From positions 1,612,001-1,676,000 of the forward strand of contig OZ244864.1 in the NCBI GenBank assembly GCA_965221195.1: a stretch of 64,000 nt of DNA. Reading direction: 5' to 3'. Of this stretch, positions 33,738 through 42,233 are shown piece by piece. The position numbers and the translations under genes were made by a program. Under the pieces are notes generated by a model. The model was not told where the DNA came from. It saw only the letters and a program-made list of their open reading frames with translations, and searched no databases. Position 1 is the stretch's first letter. Each line of letters starts with the position of its first letter. This DNA is from Poriferisodalis sp965221195. Lineage in GTDB: Bacteria > Actinomycetota > Acidimicrobiia > Acidimicrobiales > Poriferisodalaceae.

Positions 33738-35042
33738 TCATCCGGCTTGGCCGAGGGTGGGTGGTTTTTCTGGGGCGTGGTCGGCGGGGACGTGGTTGTT
33801 GCTGGTCGCGGTGACGGTTGTGATGGGGCTGGTTTCCCACGCGGACCAGCCAGAACAGCCGCTGGTGGCGCTGTCAAGGCTTTGAGCTTTGGCTTGTTCG
33901 CGGGCTTGAATTTGCAGCACCCACGCTGGTGTGGGGTTGGTTGCCCATTGGCGGGCGATGTCGGCTCGCATGACATCGTGCAGCTCGTTGGTGTTGTAAA
34001 GATTCTTGCGGAATTGCGCCCAAGGTGTCCACCCGTCGCTGTTAGGCACACTGAGGTCGCGGTTAGATGATGCACCTATGCGCTGTATGACTCGCAGTGG
34101 TCGCATTGGTGCTGTGGCGGGGTTGCTGTCATGATCGATTGCGGCGCTGACGTGACTTGAGGGGACTTGCGTGCGACCGTCACCCCCGACGTGACCTTCA
34201 CCGATTAGGACGCGTACTCGTAGTTGTGTTTGTGTGCCGCAGAGCTTGTTTGTCCATGTGAACGGTTTGCCACGATTTGGGGGCAGCCAGACCGTGGAAC
34301 GTCCACGCAGATCAACCCCACCTAGCGCCGCCTCGAACTGTCCTTGTGTGTCAACACCGGGCCACACCAGCACCCCAACAATCCCTTGTTGGGTCAACAC
34401 CGGAGGTGGCGGCGGTGGTGGTGGTGGTGGTGGTGGTGGGGTGGGGCATTGCCACCAGCCAGCGCGCCAAAACGCTGTCCCTGAGATACATGACGGTCTT
34501 GGCGGTAGCGTGTCAGTGTCGGTGTCAGGGTCTGGGGCTGGGTTCACGGGACATGGCCGTCCGTTCTTAGGGGTGTGCCCTGAGTGTGCTACCCAGCCCT
34601 TCGCGTCACACGGAGGTGTGAAACTATGCGTATGGCAGCCTTTGCCGTTACGATGAAACCCTGACGGGCACACCGTTCCCGAGGACGGCGGCGCGATTTC
34701 TGGTAACGGCGGTGGGGTTGTTGTTGTGGTGGTGGTTGGGTGGGTGTGGGGCACTCGGACGCTCTTATACACCGGCTCGTCCCAATGGCGGAAGAAGTGG
34801 CCTAGGTGATGATCGCAGCTCATATTTCGTCGAGGTTTGTGACAGGATGAGCGGAATGGGTTGGTGCCATAGAGAAAACTGATGGCGTCCGGGTACCATT
34901 CGTTGGTGTGGATGTAGTAATCGATTTTTTGTTCCCATACGTCGTGAGCTTCAGCGGACTGGTTGGTTGTGGTGACAGCAACGAGTGACACAGCGGCCAC
35001 AACAACAGCTACAGCGGCGGCTCGTAACCTGGGTCTAGTCAC
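33738..35042 (-). CDS. Secreted protein with poly-Pro tract, unknown function
   Basis: Signal peptide RLRAAAVAVVVAAVSLVAV with a likely cleavage after SAEA, then a Cys/His-rich region (SSCHKPRRNMSCDHHLGHFF; CPSGFHRNGKGCHTHS), a Thr tract, an unbroken run of 13 prolines, and a C-terminal ~200-residue region (VGVLVWPGVDTQGQFEAALGG; WVLQIQAREQAKAQ; GCSGWSAW). About 434 residues if started at the GTG 35042, which begins right at the signal peptide; an ATG at 35090 is the alternative. The paired CPSGFHRNGKGCH-type motif may bind metal or form disulfides. A truncated paralogue lies at 32518-32706. Family not recognised; an extracellular role is inferred. Confidence 0.65.
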   Translation of the reverse strand: MTRPRLRAAAVAVVVAAVSLVAVTTTNQSAEAHDVWEQKIDYYIHTNEWYPDAISFLYGTNPFRSSCHKPRRNMSCDHHLGHFFRHWDEPVYKSVRVPHTHPTTTTTTTPPPLPEIAPPSSGTVCPSGFHRNGKGCHTHSFTPPCDAKGWVAHSGHTPKNGRPCPVNPAPDPDTDTDTLPPRPSCISGTAFWRAGWWQCPTPPPPPPPPPPPPPVLTQQGIVGVLVWPGVDTQGQFEAALGGVDLRGRSTVWLPPNRGKPFTWTNKLCGTQTQLRVRVLIGEGHVGGDGRTQVPSSHVSAAIDHDSNPATAPMRPLRVIQRIGASSNRDLSVPNSDGWTPWAQFRKNLYNTNELHDVMRADIARQWATNPTPAWVLQIQAREQAKAQSLDSATSGCSGWSAWETSPITTVTATSNNHVPADHAPEKPPTLGQAG

Positions 35043-35233
35043 GTTCGGATGCGGGTGGGGGACATGGTTTGGTGGTGCCACGCCCGCCATGGTGACGACC
35101 GGCCATCCACCGTGACGTGCAACAACCGTGACGGCTGCACCTAGCAACATGGCAGCGCCGATGCCGCCTTGTGAGGGACAGCCGGGTGTGGTTGGGTGCC
35201 AGGCGTACGGCCGGTTAGTAGTCTCTAGCTTCT

Positions 35234-36271
35234 ATGAGAACGCGAACCCTTTGGGGCTATCTCAGTGTGTGCGCGGTAACCGTGGTGTTGCTGGCGGCCT
35301 GCGGAACAGACAACCCACCAGCGGACATCTTTGGGGCGCAGCGGTCACCCGTCCCGACATCAACGGCGGTTACAGATGCCGTCGTTGGTGACGCTCCTGC
35401 GGTGTCAACGTCTCCTGCGTCTCCCACAACGAGCGTTGAGACGAAGAACAGCGAACTCGCAGACAGCACCACAGACGTGACATCGGCAGCACCTACTACA
35501 AATGTGTTCAGCGGCGACGCGCAAAACGATCCACTGAGCGGTGAGAACAACAGCGGCGAGCCTGCTACTGACGGACCCGACGCGGATGCCGCGTCGGTTG
35601 GGGGACCCGACGCAGCAGCAGAACCCTCACCATCAAAAGAAGAAGACGCGGGTGGGGGCCATGAGTATGTGCCCGGGTTCACAGAAACCGACCCGGTCCC
35701 CACCAACAGCGCTGACAACAGCGACAACAGTAATAGCGGCGACAGCGGTGATAGCTCTGCGGTTACACCCCCGCCGCCCGCCTCACCGCCGTCTACGTCT
35801 CCTCCGAGTACGACTGCGCCGCGTGTGGCGAGTGGTGATGTTGGCACGATTCATCACGACGACCCTGACGGGCTAGGACATGGTGGCACAAAGAGGCCAT
35901 GGCTCAAAGCGCATCAGACGACAGTACCGCCGCTGACGCCATATGGCAGTCCGCTTTTCTGCTTGTACTTACAGGCGAGCGACGAGTTCCATGAGGACGG
36001 CAGCTTCGAAGAAATGCTCTGGAAGTACACCTTACTACACAAGGACCGTATTAAAGCTGAGGTTCGGGCTGGTGTAGAAGCGGGTGATGATGTCGCTATC
36101 GGGGAGGACTGGGGTGACCCTGACGCTGAGGAATGGTCCACAGAATGGATAAAATTTGGCGACGAAGTGGACTACCGTATGCTTGTTCTGTATGACCCCG
36201 AACTAAGCAGAGAAATCAACGCTCGCACACAAGCTAAGATAGACGCTGGACAAACCTGCGACGACGAGTGA
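35234..36271 (+). CDS. Putative surface lipoprotein with low-complexity linker
   Basis: Signal peptide with lipobox LLAAC (Cys near residue 19), then ~180 residues rich in Ser, Thr, Asp, Ala and Pro, then a ~130-residue acidic, helical C-terminal domain (LFCLYLQASDEFHEDGSFEEML; EWIKFGDEVDYRMLVLYDPE) ending in GQTCDDE. 345 residues. Architecture matches the lipoprotein at 31008-32231. It is divergent from the secreted-protein gene, with a ~190-bp gap that should hold both promoters. Family not recognised. Confidence 0.7.
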   Translation: MRTRTLWGYLSVCAVTVVLLAACGTDNPPADIFGAQRSPVPTSTAVTDAVVGDAPAVSTSPASPTTSVETKNSELADSTTDVTSAAPTTNVFSGDAQNDPLSGENNSGEPATDGPDADAASVGGPDAAAEPSPSKEEDAGGGHEYVPGFTETDPVPTNSADNSDNSNSGDSGDSSAVTPPPPASPPSTSPPSTTAPRVASGDVGTIHHDDPDGLGHGGTKRPWLKAHQTTVPPLTPYGSPLFCLYLQASDEFHEDGSFEEMLWKYTLLHKDRIKAEVRAGVEAGDDVAIGEDWGDPDAEEWSTEWIKFGDEVDYRMLVLYDPELSREINARTQAKIDAGQTCDDE

Positions 36272-36304
36272 TCTGATTGTTACTGCTATTACTAGCGGGT
36301 TGGG

Positions 36305-36342
36305 TTATTAGGTTTGATGTGAGCTATTAGGTTTGATGTGAG
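36305..36342 (+). repeat. Iteron-like tandem repeat, 2 x 19 bp
   Basis: TATTAGGTTTGATGTGAG occurs at 36306-36323 and 36325-36342, each preceded by one variable base (t or c). A third, degenerate copy (TTGTTAAGTTTTGA) follows. Confidence 0.85.
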
Positions 36343-36399
36343 TTGTTAAGTTTTGACGGTCACCGCGAGAACACAATAGTGTTGAAGACCGCGGCTGAT

Positions 36400-36417
36400 A
36401 CTACTACTACTACTACT
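36400..36417 (+). repeat. Microsatellite 6 x ACT
   Basis: Six perfect ACT triplets in a non-coding region. Confidence 0.95.
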
Positions 36418-36511
36418 GGTGCTGTTGTGCGGTAACTCACAGACATCAAAGCGCTGCTAGTAATCTACGTCCACCATGGTAATGCGGCGTCTGTGGTGTT
36501 ATGCGTGTTAC

Positions 36512-36580
36512 GTGTTCACTGTTATGTGTGTTATGTGTTCACTGTTATGTGTGTTATGTGTTCACTGTTATGTGTGTTAT
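36512..36580 (+). repeat. Tandem repeat, 3 x 23 bp
   Basis: Unit begins GTGTTCACTGTTATGTGTG and is 23 bp long; three copies are identical and a partial copy precedes them. The Cys-rich frames across it look like artefacts of the repeat. Confidence 0.95.
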
Positions 36581-36629
36581 GTGGTGCGCAACGACTTGTT
36601 TGAGTCGCATCTCTGTCGCTGGTCCAATA

Positions 36630-36971
36630 TTAGCCAGCGCTGGCGCATTCAGCGCCAACACTTCGCGTCGAGTCACCAAGCCAACCCTCAACTCTAGGTC
36701 CCGTCTTCGTCACAGGCACAACCACAATCGACGGCGTTACATAGCTGTGCAAAACGCCGATCACTTCTATGATCTCGTCCACACGAGCGTCAACCGTCTT
36801 GAACAACACAGCGACCTCTTGGCGGTTTACCACCTCACCATCCCACCAATACGTGCTCGTGATTGGCCAAGTCTGCCCTGCTGCTGCAAGGCGACGCTGC
36901 ACCACCTCACGCACGATCTCAGCGGCTTCGCTTGCCGATGGGCAACTCACTACAACTAAAGCAGGTTTCAT
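36630..36971 (-). CDS. cutA: CutA1-family protein
   Basis: Small trimeric PII-like protein; CutA was named for divalent-cation tolerance, and its true role in bacteria is unsettled. Family marks are VVVSCPSASEAAEIVREVVQRRLAAA near the start, ITSTYWWDGEVVNRQEVAVLFKT and the VTPSIVVVPV strand. 113 residues, typical length. The usual Cys in the 'NI' segment is replaced (AAGQTWPITS). It may be preceded by a 49-residue ORF on the same strand. This is a core-type gene at the edge of the island, so the right boundary of foreign DNA may interleave with host genes here. Confidence 0.85.
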   Translation of the reverse strand: MKPALVVVSCPSASEAAEIVREVVQRRLAAAGQTWPITSTYWWDGEVVNRQEVAVLFKTVDARVDEIIEVIGVLHSYVTPSIVVVPVTKTGPRVEGWLGDSTRSVGAECASAG

Positions 36972-37028
36972 GGCTACGTTTCCCGCCGAGCACTCATGGG
37001 GTGCGCTGCCGGGAGGTCGTCCGCGTCG

Positions 37029-37178
37029 CTATGAAGCCTCATACGTCTCCCCGCGTCGCTTCGCGGCACCTTCGTCGGCGCGAAGCATCTGCAACGCTAG
37101 ATTCTCCTGCCAATCAGATGCCAGGCGGCCCGTCGCGCGCCACTTACGCACCGTGGACAAATCTAGCTTCGGTTCCAT
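37029..37178 (-). CDS. Possible 49-residue protein upstream of cutA
   Basis: ATG at 37178, 49 codons and TAG at 37029, with GAGGCAGG 5-12 nt upstream of the start. The product is basic and helical (begins MEPKLDLSTVRKWRATGRLA and contains LALQMLRADEGAAKRRGETY). It lies 57 bp upstream of cutA on the same strand and would be its operon partner. Family not recognised; coding is supported only by the ribosome-binding site and a protein-like composition. Confidence 0.4.
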   Translation of the reverse strand: MEPKLDLSTVRKWRATGRLASDWQENLALQMLRADEGAAKRRGETYEAS

Positions 37179-37258
37179 CGTGCCTGCCTCACGAATCAGG
37201 TCCCGGCACCGCAGTCATGGGACACACCAGGCACCTTGAGTGCGTATTCTTAGCTCTT

Positions 37259-37786
37259 GTGCGGGTGATCGGTTTGGTGTTGGACGGTTTCTCGTCTTAC
37301 CAGGATCGCTGCGAACTGGACCTGTCTGAGGTCACGGCTTGTGCCGTGGTGGGCGCTAACGGGGCCGGTAAGTCATCACTGGTGGACGGTTTGCTGTGGT
37401 GCCTGTTCGGGGAGACCAATGACCGCACAGCAGAATCGGTGATCTGCGAAACCTCAGACGTGGCCCGCGCGGAGGTGACATTCACCACAGACGACAACAC
37501 CCAATGGACAGTGACCCGCGAACGTCGGCGCAGTGGCAGCCAGTCAGCCCGAGCGGTAAGCAGCACAAACCCGGACCACGTAATCGACGGCGCCAAAGAA
37601 GTAGCCCAGCACGTAGGCGGACTACTGAACTGCGGCGCTAAAACGTTATGCGCGACAGCGTTCGCTCGTCAAGGCGCCGCCGGTTTGTTCGCGGACGGGT
37701 CCGCGTCGCAGCAGCCCTTTGGTTTGCTCGTTGATGGGTCGCTGGGTAGGGACTGCCGGATTCGCAGACGAACACTTCGATGTTGA
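37259..37786 (+). pseudogene. SbcC/Rad50-like ATPase, N-terminal fragment
   Basis: The N-terminal ABC-type head of an SMC-like DNA-repair ATPase: LVLDGFSSYQDRCELDLSEV, Walker A GANGAGKSS near residue 37, LLWCLFGET, and an ATAFARQGAAGLFADG segment that corresponds to the Q-loop region. Similarity ends around 37690; the frame then reads ~25 unrelated residues to a stop. The coiled-coil and C-terminal head (several hundred residues) are missing, and no SbcD partner is present. The GTG at 37259 was chosen as start. A broken gene at the right side of the island. Confidence 0.65.
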
Positions 37787-38325
37787 GAGAAGTTTCAATG
37801 TCGCCCCAGTTTGCGATCTTGCGTCCTTGGTTTCAAGTAAGACTGCATACCAAGTGGCGAGGTTGGCGAGTAGCGCAGCGCTGATCGCAGTGGGCGACCT
37901 GCGGTGTTTGGCTCAATAGCCGTGCCGCAGCGGCACCACCAGGGTGTGCCGACTGACGCGCTCGGGCAAGGTCACGGCTGTGGTACTGAGACATCGACCG
38001 CGTTACACAACCTGCTAGATCGTTTCTGCGTTTAACCATTAGGAGCCTCGCAGCGACGCAGCTAGCGGTACACCGTTGAAAGAGCAAGGCTAAGAAACCC
38101 GGCGACCAAATCAGGCCTAGTTCCTGCTGTGGTACGCGCCTTGATCAAAGCGCTTACCACAAACTGCAGCCTCCCTGCCTTAGGGAACACCTCACTAATG
38201 GTTGTGTTGTACCGCAACCGTCGTCATGAACGATCACTCGCAACCACCGGTGAACTTCGCCCAGGCACGAATCAATGAGGCGCTGTCGGGAACTGGCAGT
38301 CAGCCTAGGGGTAGGGTCCACAGCT
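37787..38325. other. Gene-free stretch at the right edge of the island
   Basis: 539 bp in which no gene is supported on either strand. One frame (about 37750-37919) reads somewhat protein-like and may be a decayed remnant of whatever followed the SbcC fragment. No transposase, integrase or att repeat is visible. Regular core genes resume at 38326. Confidence 0.5.
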
Positions 38326-39105
38326 ATGGACAGCATCTGCGACGATCTTGTCGCTGAGACGGACGCGCTCAGCGACGTGGTTGACGGCATCAGCGAGGAC
38401 CAGTGGCACCTGCCCACGCCGGCGGAAGGCTGGGACAGCCGTGAGACGGTGATCCATCTCGGCATGGCGGACTGGGTGGCGACGATGGCGGTGGTCAACC
38501 CAGAGCGCTTCGACGGCTTCAAGGCATCCGCGGCACGCGGCGAAACGGACCTGCACACCGCAGCGGGTCTGGACTTTGCTGCGATGTCAGGAACACAGAT
38601 ATGGGACTGGCTATGTGAGGAGCGCGCCAAGATGCTGGCCGCTGTTCGGCCGTTAGATGTCAAAGATCGGATTCCGTGGTTCGGACCCAGTATGAGCGCA
38701 CTCTCCTTCGTCACCGCCCGGTTGATGGAGACGTGGTCGCATGGTCACGACGTGGCCGATACTCACGGCCGCGAGCTGCCTCAAACCGACCGGCTGCGCC
38801 ATGTCGCGCATATCGGAGTGAGCACCCGCGGTTGGAGCTACGCGAACCGCGGCCTCACAGTGCCCTCTGGCTCGGTGCGTGTTGAGCTTGACGGCCCGAA
38901 TGGCGATACATGGACATGGGGACCTGACGACGCTGCGGACAAGGTGAGCGGTGATGCCTATGAGTTCTGCCTTGCGGTGACTCAGCGTCGACATCACACC
39001 GAGACGGGGTTGTTGGTGGAGGGCCCGCTGGCACTTGAGTGGATGGACATCGCACAGGCCTTCGCCGGCCCGCCCACCGACACCGCGCATCGCTGCGTGG
39101 TGTGA
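38326..39105 (+). CDS. DinB/maleylpyruvate-isomerase-like metal-binding protein (TIGR03084-like)
   Basis: Actinobacterial protein with an N-terminal mycothiol-dependent maleylpyruvate isomerase-type (DinB-like) four-helix domain: ISEDQWHLPTPAEGWDSRETVIHLGMADW, with the GWDxRxxVxHL signature, and METWSHGHDVAD, whose His residues with the first His would bind a metal. A C-terminal alpha/beta domain follows. 259 residues. Members are thought to use mycothiol or related thiols; the substrate is unknown. The ATG at 38326 fits the domain start. coaE follows after 17 bp. Confidence 0.82.
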   Translation: MDSICDDLVAETDALSDVVDGISEDQWHLPTPAEGWDSRETVIHLGMADWVATMAVVNPERFDGFKASAARGETDLHTAAGLDFAAMSGTQIWDWLCEERAKMLAAVRPLDVKDRIPWFGPSMSALSFVTARLMETWSHGHDVADTHGRELPQTDRLRHVAHIGVSTRGWSYANRGLTVPSGSVRVELDGPNGDTWTWGPDDAADKVSGDAYEFCLAVTQRRHHTETGLLVEGPLALEWMDIAQAFAGPPTDTAHRCVV

Positions 39106-39122
39106 CCTCTTAGTGTGACCTC

Positions 39123-39776
39123 GTGGCAGCCGACGCGCTCGCAGACGCTGTGCTCGTTGTCGGGTTGACCGGCGGTATCGGTGCCGGCAAGAGCACAGTT
39201 GCGAAGATGCTGGTCGGCCACGGGGCAGCAGTCGTGGATGTCGATGCGTTAGGCCGCGAGATCATCGCCCCCGGCGGACCGGCGGTGACTGCGGTGGCTG
39301 AGCGATTCGGAAGCGATCTAGCGACCCCCGACGGCGGTATCGACCGTGCAGCGCTCGCGCAGATTGTGTTTAACGACGCCGACGAACTCGCTGCGCTCAA
39401 CGAGATCAGCCATCCCGTCATCAATCGGCTTATCGATGAGCGCATCGAAGCCATCGCAGCAACCGCGTCCGCGGCCGTTGTTGTGCTTGACATGGCAGTG
39501 CTGGTGGAGAGCGCGCTCGGTCGGGGCACTAGGTTCCCCTACGAGATCGTCGTCACCGTGGAAGCACCTGTTGATGTGCGTTTGGAACGCCTGAAGGGGC
39601 GCGGCATGACCACTGACGACGCCAAGGCACGGCTTGGCTCCCAAGCAAGCGATGCTCAGCGGCGCGACGCAGCCGATTTCGTCATCGCCAACGGCGGACG
39701 ACCGCAAGAGCTTGCCGATGCCACTTCTGAGCTGTGGGATGCCTTGCAGCGATTAGCGCGTGAGCGCGCCAGATGA
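39123..39776 (+). CDS. coaE: Dephospho-CoA kinase
   Basis: Last step of coenzyme A synthesis: ATP-dependent phosphorylation of dephospho-CoA. P-loop GLTGGIGAGKST at residues 14-25, DVDALGREI near 39, ISHPVINRLI near 95, and LERLKGRGMTTDDAKARLGSQ with the lid residues. 217 residues; GTG start. In many actinobacteria coaE has a C-terminal extension; it is absent here. Confidence 0.95.
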   Translation: MAADALADAVLVVGLTGGIGAGKSTVAKMLVGHGAAVVDVDALGREIIAPGGPAVTAVAERFGSDLATPDGGIDRAALAQIVFNDADELAALNEISHPVINRLIDERIEAIAATASAAVVVLDMAVLVESALGRGTRFPYEIVVTVEAPVDVRLERLKGRGMTTDDAKARLGSQASDAQRRDAADFVIANGGRPQELADATSELWDALQRLARERAR

Positions 39777-39786
39777 GCCGCGCAAA

Positions 39787-40677
39787 ATGAGCGCAGCCAC
39801 CAGCGCCCAAGCGAATCAGCCGGTTCGGTACCCGCCCCAGAACCACATTCTGCGGCACTTGCGGTTGAGCCATCGAATGTCCGCCGACGGGTCGCTGGCA
39901 GCGACGATGCCGGTGCTGGACGATCTGGCGGATAGTCCGCTAGCAGATGGTGGCTGGTTGCGCTTGGGTGCGGTAGCCACGTTGGTGGATTCGGTTGCGG
40001 GTCACCACGCCGTACTGGCAGCAGCGCCAGACTGGGCGGCGACGCTGCATCTTTCGACGGTGCTGACAGCCCGCGCTGTGGGTGCCGAGGTGACGGCGCG
40101 CTGCACGCCGCTGCGCATCGGCAAGAACCAAGTGGTTACCGAGACATTCGTCACCGACGCAGTGGGCACCGAGATTGCCCGTTCCACCTGCACTTACGCC
40201 CGGCTGCCGCGACGCGCTGACACTCCAGCAGCAAGCCGCACAGTGCGTAACAGCACCGTCGATTTACGCGAGGACAACGAGCTGGATCCCAGACCGCCGC
40301 TCGACGAATACCTGCACATCGCGCCCGTGCCGGGCGAGCCACGCATTGAGTTGCCGATGCATAACCGCATTCGCAACTCGTTTGGCTCATTGCAGGGGGG
40401 CGCATCAATTGTGGTGGCCGAGGCCATGGCGAACCACCTCGCTGCGCTGACAGCGGGACGCACGCGCAGATCACGATGCGTGTTCGCCGACATGCATTAC
40501 CTGTCGCCGGGTCGGGGAGGCCCGTTCCGTGTTGAGGGGGAGGTGCTTGCCCGCACCGATTATCTGCTCACCAGCCGCACACGGATCTTCGAGACCGCCG
40601 ATGGCACTGAGGGTCCTAAGAGTGGCGCAGAGCGTTTACTGCAGACCGCAACGGCGACGGCGGCATACTTGGACTGA
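39787..40677 (+). CDS. Tandem hot-dog (PaaI-type) thioesterase-like protein
   Basis: 296 residues with two hot-dog-fold units. The first (about 25-145) contains GWLRLGAVATLVDSVAGHHA, the usual PaaI/4HBT active-site helix, and STVLTARAVGAEVTARC. The second (about 165-290) contains NRIRNSFGSLQGGASIVVAEAMANHLA, the HGG-like motif with Q in place of H, and FADMHYLSPGRGGPFRVEGEVL. Likely an acyl-CoA thioesterase acting on an unknown substrate, with the pseudo-dimer formed inside one chain. The ATG at 39787 was chosen; a GTG at 39760 overlaps coaE. Confidence 0.78.
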   Translation: MSAATSAQANQPVRYPPQNHILRHLRLSHRMSADGSLAATMPVLDDLADSPLADGGWLRLGAVATLVDSVAGHHAVLAAAPDWAATLHLSTVLTARAVGAEVTARCTPLRIGKNQVVTETFVTDAVGTEIARSTCTYARLPRRADTPAASRTVRNSTVDLREDNELDPRPPLDEYLHIAPVPGEPRIELPMHNRIRNSFGSLQGGASIVVAEAMANHLAALTAGRTRRSRCVFADMHYLSPGRGGPFRVEGEVLARTDYLLTSRTRIFETADGTEGPKSGAERLLQTATATAAYLD

Positions 40678-40796
40678 CCGGGCCAGTGTTTGTAGGCCGG
40701 TGCCTGTGGGCCAGTCCAACCGATGGCATCAGAACTGACGGCATCAGATCAGCGCAAGGATCACGAGTGTTACACCGGCCCTCTACGGTGCAGAGT

Positions 40797-41654
40797 ATGA
40801 ACACGGCACTTGGGGGTTTCGGGTCAAGGTCTCATGCCCGGTTGCCGCGTCTGGCGGCTTTTGATGTGGACGGCACGCTGATCGACCGCCACGGGGTGCT
40901 CACCGAGCGGACCGCGTCGGCGCTTGAGGCTTTGACCGGTGCCGGTGTCATTGCTGTGCTGGCAACTGGCCGCCCGTGGCCGCAAGCACAGCCCATCGTG
41001 TGGTGCGCGCCCAGCGTGTCCTACGCGGTTTGTCTCAACGGAGCGGTCGTCATGGACGCTGTTGCGGGCGAGCAGATTGCGGATCGCTCAATGACCCGCT
41101 TTGAGGCTCTTGAAGCGGCCGAGATCGCTCGCAAGTTGATCCCTGACGTCCGGCTCGGCCTAGATCTGGCCGACGGCCGCCATGCGTGGGAGCACGGATT
41201 TGCCCCAGATATGCCTGCTGATCTCCTTGCCGACATCAACGTTGCCCGCGTTGAAGATGCTTGCGCTGCCGTCGATGGGCCGGTGTTGACGTGGCTGGTG
41301 TGTGTACCTGGCGTTGACACGCTGAGGGTCATCGACGAACTTGCGCCGCAGATGCCGCTAGGTACCGAGATTCGCCCGTCTGGGCTGGACATGGCAGAGA
41401 TCGCGGCTGTCGGGGTGAACAAGTCAGCGGGTCTGGAGGTCGTCTGTCAGCGCTATGGCATAGACGCGTCCGAGACGGTTGCGTTCGGCGATGGGTTCAA
41501 CGACATCGACATGCTGCGCTGGGCCGGTTGGTCGATTGCGATGTCGAATGGCCCCGCTGAGGTGCAAGCCGCGGCCGATTTCGTGGCACCCAACGGCGAC
41601 GGCGACGGCGTGGCAGCGGTGATTGAGCAGATGCTTGAGCGAGCAGATGTTTGA
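40797..41654 (+). CDS. HAD-superfamily (Cof-type) phosphatase
   Basis: Cof-like HAD hydrolase. Motif I FDVDGTLID at residues 22-30, motif II ATGRPWPQA, and motif III/IV NKSAGLEVVC followed by FGDGFNDIDML. The C2B-type cap lies between. 285 residues. Such enzymes remove phosphate from sugar phosphates, nucleotides or flavin precursors; the substrate is open. The ATG at 40797 begins just before the HAD domain. The region upstream (40678-40796) holds short GGCATCAGA-type repeats and probably the promoter. Confidence 0.88.
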   Translation: MNTALGGFGSRSHARLPRLAAFDVDGTLIDRHGVLTERTASALEALTGAGVIAVLATGRPWPQAQPIVWCAPSVSYAVCLNGAVVMDAVAGEQIADRSMTRFEALEAAEIARKLIPDVRLGLDLADGRHAWEHGFAPDMPADLLADINVARVEDACAAVDGPVLTWLVCVPGVDTLRVIDELAPQMPLGTEIRPSGLDMAEIAAVGVNKSAGLEVVCQRYGIDASETVAFGDGFNDIDMLRWAGWSIAMSNGPAEVQAAADFVAPNGDGDGVAAVIEQMLERADV

Positions 41655-41663
41655 GACAGCCCG

Positions 41664-42233
41664 ATGACCTCACCAACCGGCAGCGACACCCCCGACGGTC
41701 CCAACCGAGCCGCATCGACAGGCGAAGCGTCGACGTCGAGGTTGTCGATCTGGGAGCGGATGCGGCGCGCTATGGCCGATCACAACTCCCAGGCTCCCCG
41801 CGCACCGATGGGAATGCCACAACCTGCCGCTGGTGATGACACAGCCGATGACGCAGCCGACACGATGACCGACGAGACCGACAGGACCGACAGGACTGAT
41901 GGGGCAGTCGCAGCCGACGGTGCGACTGCGACGTTGGTGCTTGAGCGCATTCATCACTACCGCGACACCATCCGCAGCTACCATGTACTCATCGAAAACA
42001 AGCGCGTCAGCCAGATCCGCGACGACCAGACCGAGCATTTCTCGCTACCTGCGGGCAGCTACACGTTGCGACTGCAGCTGATGTGGATCTTCAGCCCGAA
42101 GGTAGTGATCGAGCTTCCTGCGGGTGCCACCAAGCGTTTAGTTTGCGGACCCAACGGCGGAATACTTGAGGCTTGGCGATTGTTCTTCGCCCCCACCACG
42201 GCAATCTTCCTCCGCGACGCGGAGGAAGGGTGA
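41664..42233 (+). CDS. Hypothetical protein with C-terminal beta domain
   Basis: 189 residues. The first ~85 are polar and disordered, with a short DRTDRTD repeat. The rest is a beta-rich domain (YHVLIENKRVSQIRDDQTEHFSLPAGSYTLRLQL; SPKVVIELPAGATKRLVC) of the kind seen in PEGA/carboxypeptidase-regulatory-like folds, ending in a hydrophobic helix (RLFFAPTTAIFL). The last codons and stop lie in the first unit of a palindromic 30-bp repeat array, so the C-terminus may have been set by the repeat. Starts 9 bp after the HAD gene and is probably co-transcribed. Function unknown. Confidence 0.7.
   Translation: MTSPTGSDTPDGPNRAASTGEASTSRLSIWERMRRAMADHNSQAPRAPMGMPQPAAGDDTADDAADTMTDETDRTDRTDGAVAADGATATLVLERIHHYRDTIRSYHVLIENKRVSQIRDDQTEHFSLPAGSYTLRLQLMWIFSPKVVIELPAGATKRLVCGPNGGILEAWRLFFAPTTAIFLRDAEEG

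Larger units (their letters stand above)
36272..36629. other. Non-coding, repeat-rich region
   Basis: 358 bp without a supported gene. It contains a 19-bp tandem repeat, a run of six ACT triplets and three 23-bp tandem units, listed separately. The density of short direct repeats in a locally AT-richer stretch recalls iterons of plasmid origins, but no adjacent Rep gene is recognised. Confidence 0.5.

Noticed and set aside
33055..34075. Minus-strand open frames across the methyltransferase-HNH gene and the following gap
   Set aside because: Arg/Ser/Pro-rich shadow frames opposite a clear HNH domain.
36512..36580. Cys/Val-rich small ORFs, or CRISPR, across the 23-bp repeat
   Set aside because: All frames are repetitive by construction and there are no spacers or ribosome-binding sites.
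37719..37919. 66-codon frame after the SbcC fragment
   Set aside because: Somewhat protein-like but with no start signal, motif or family; at best a decayed remnant.
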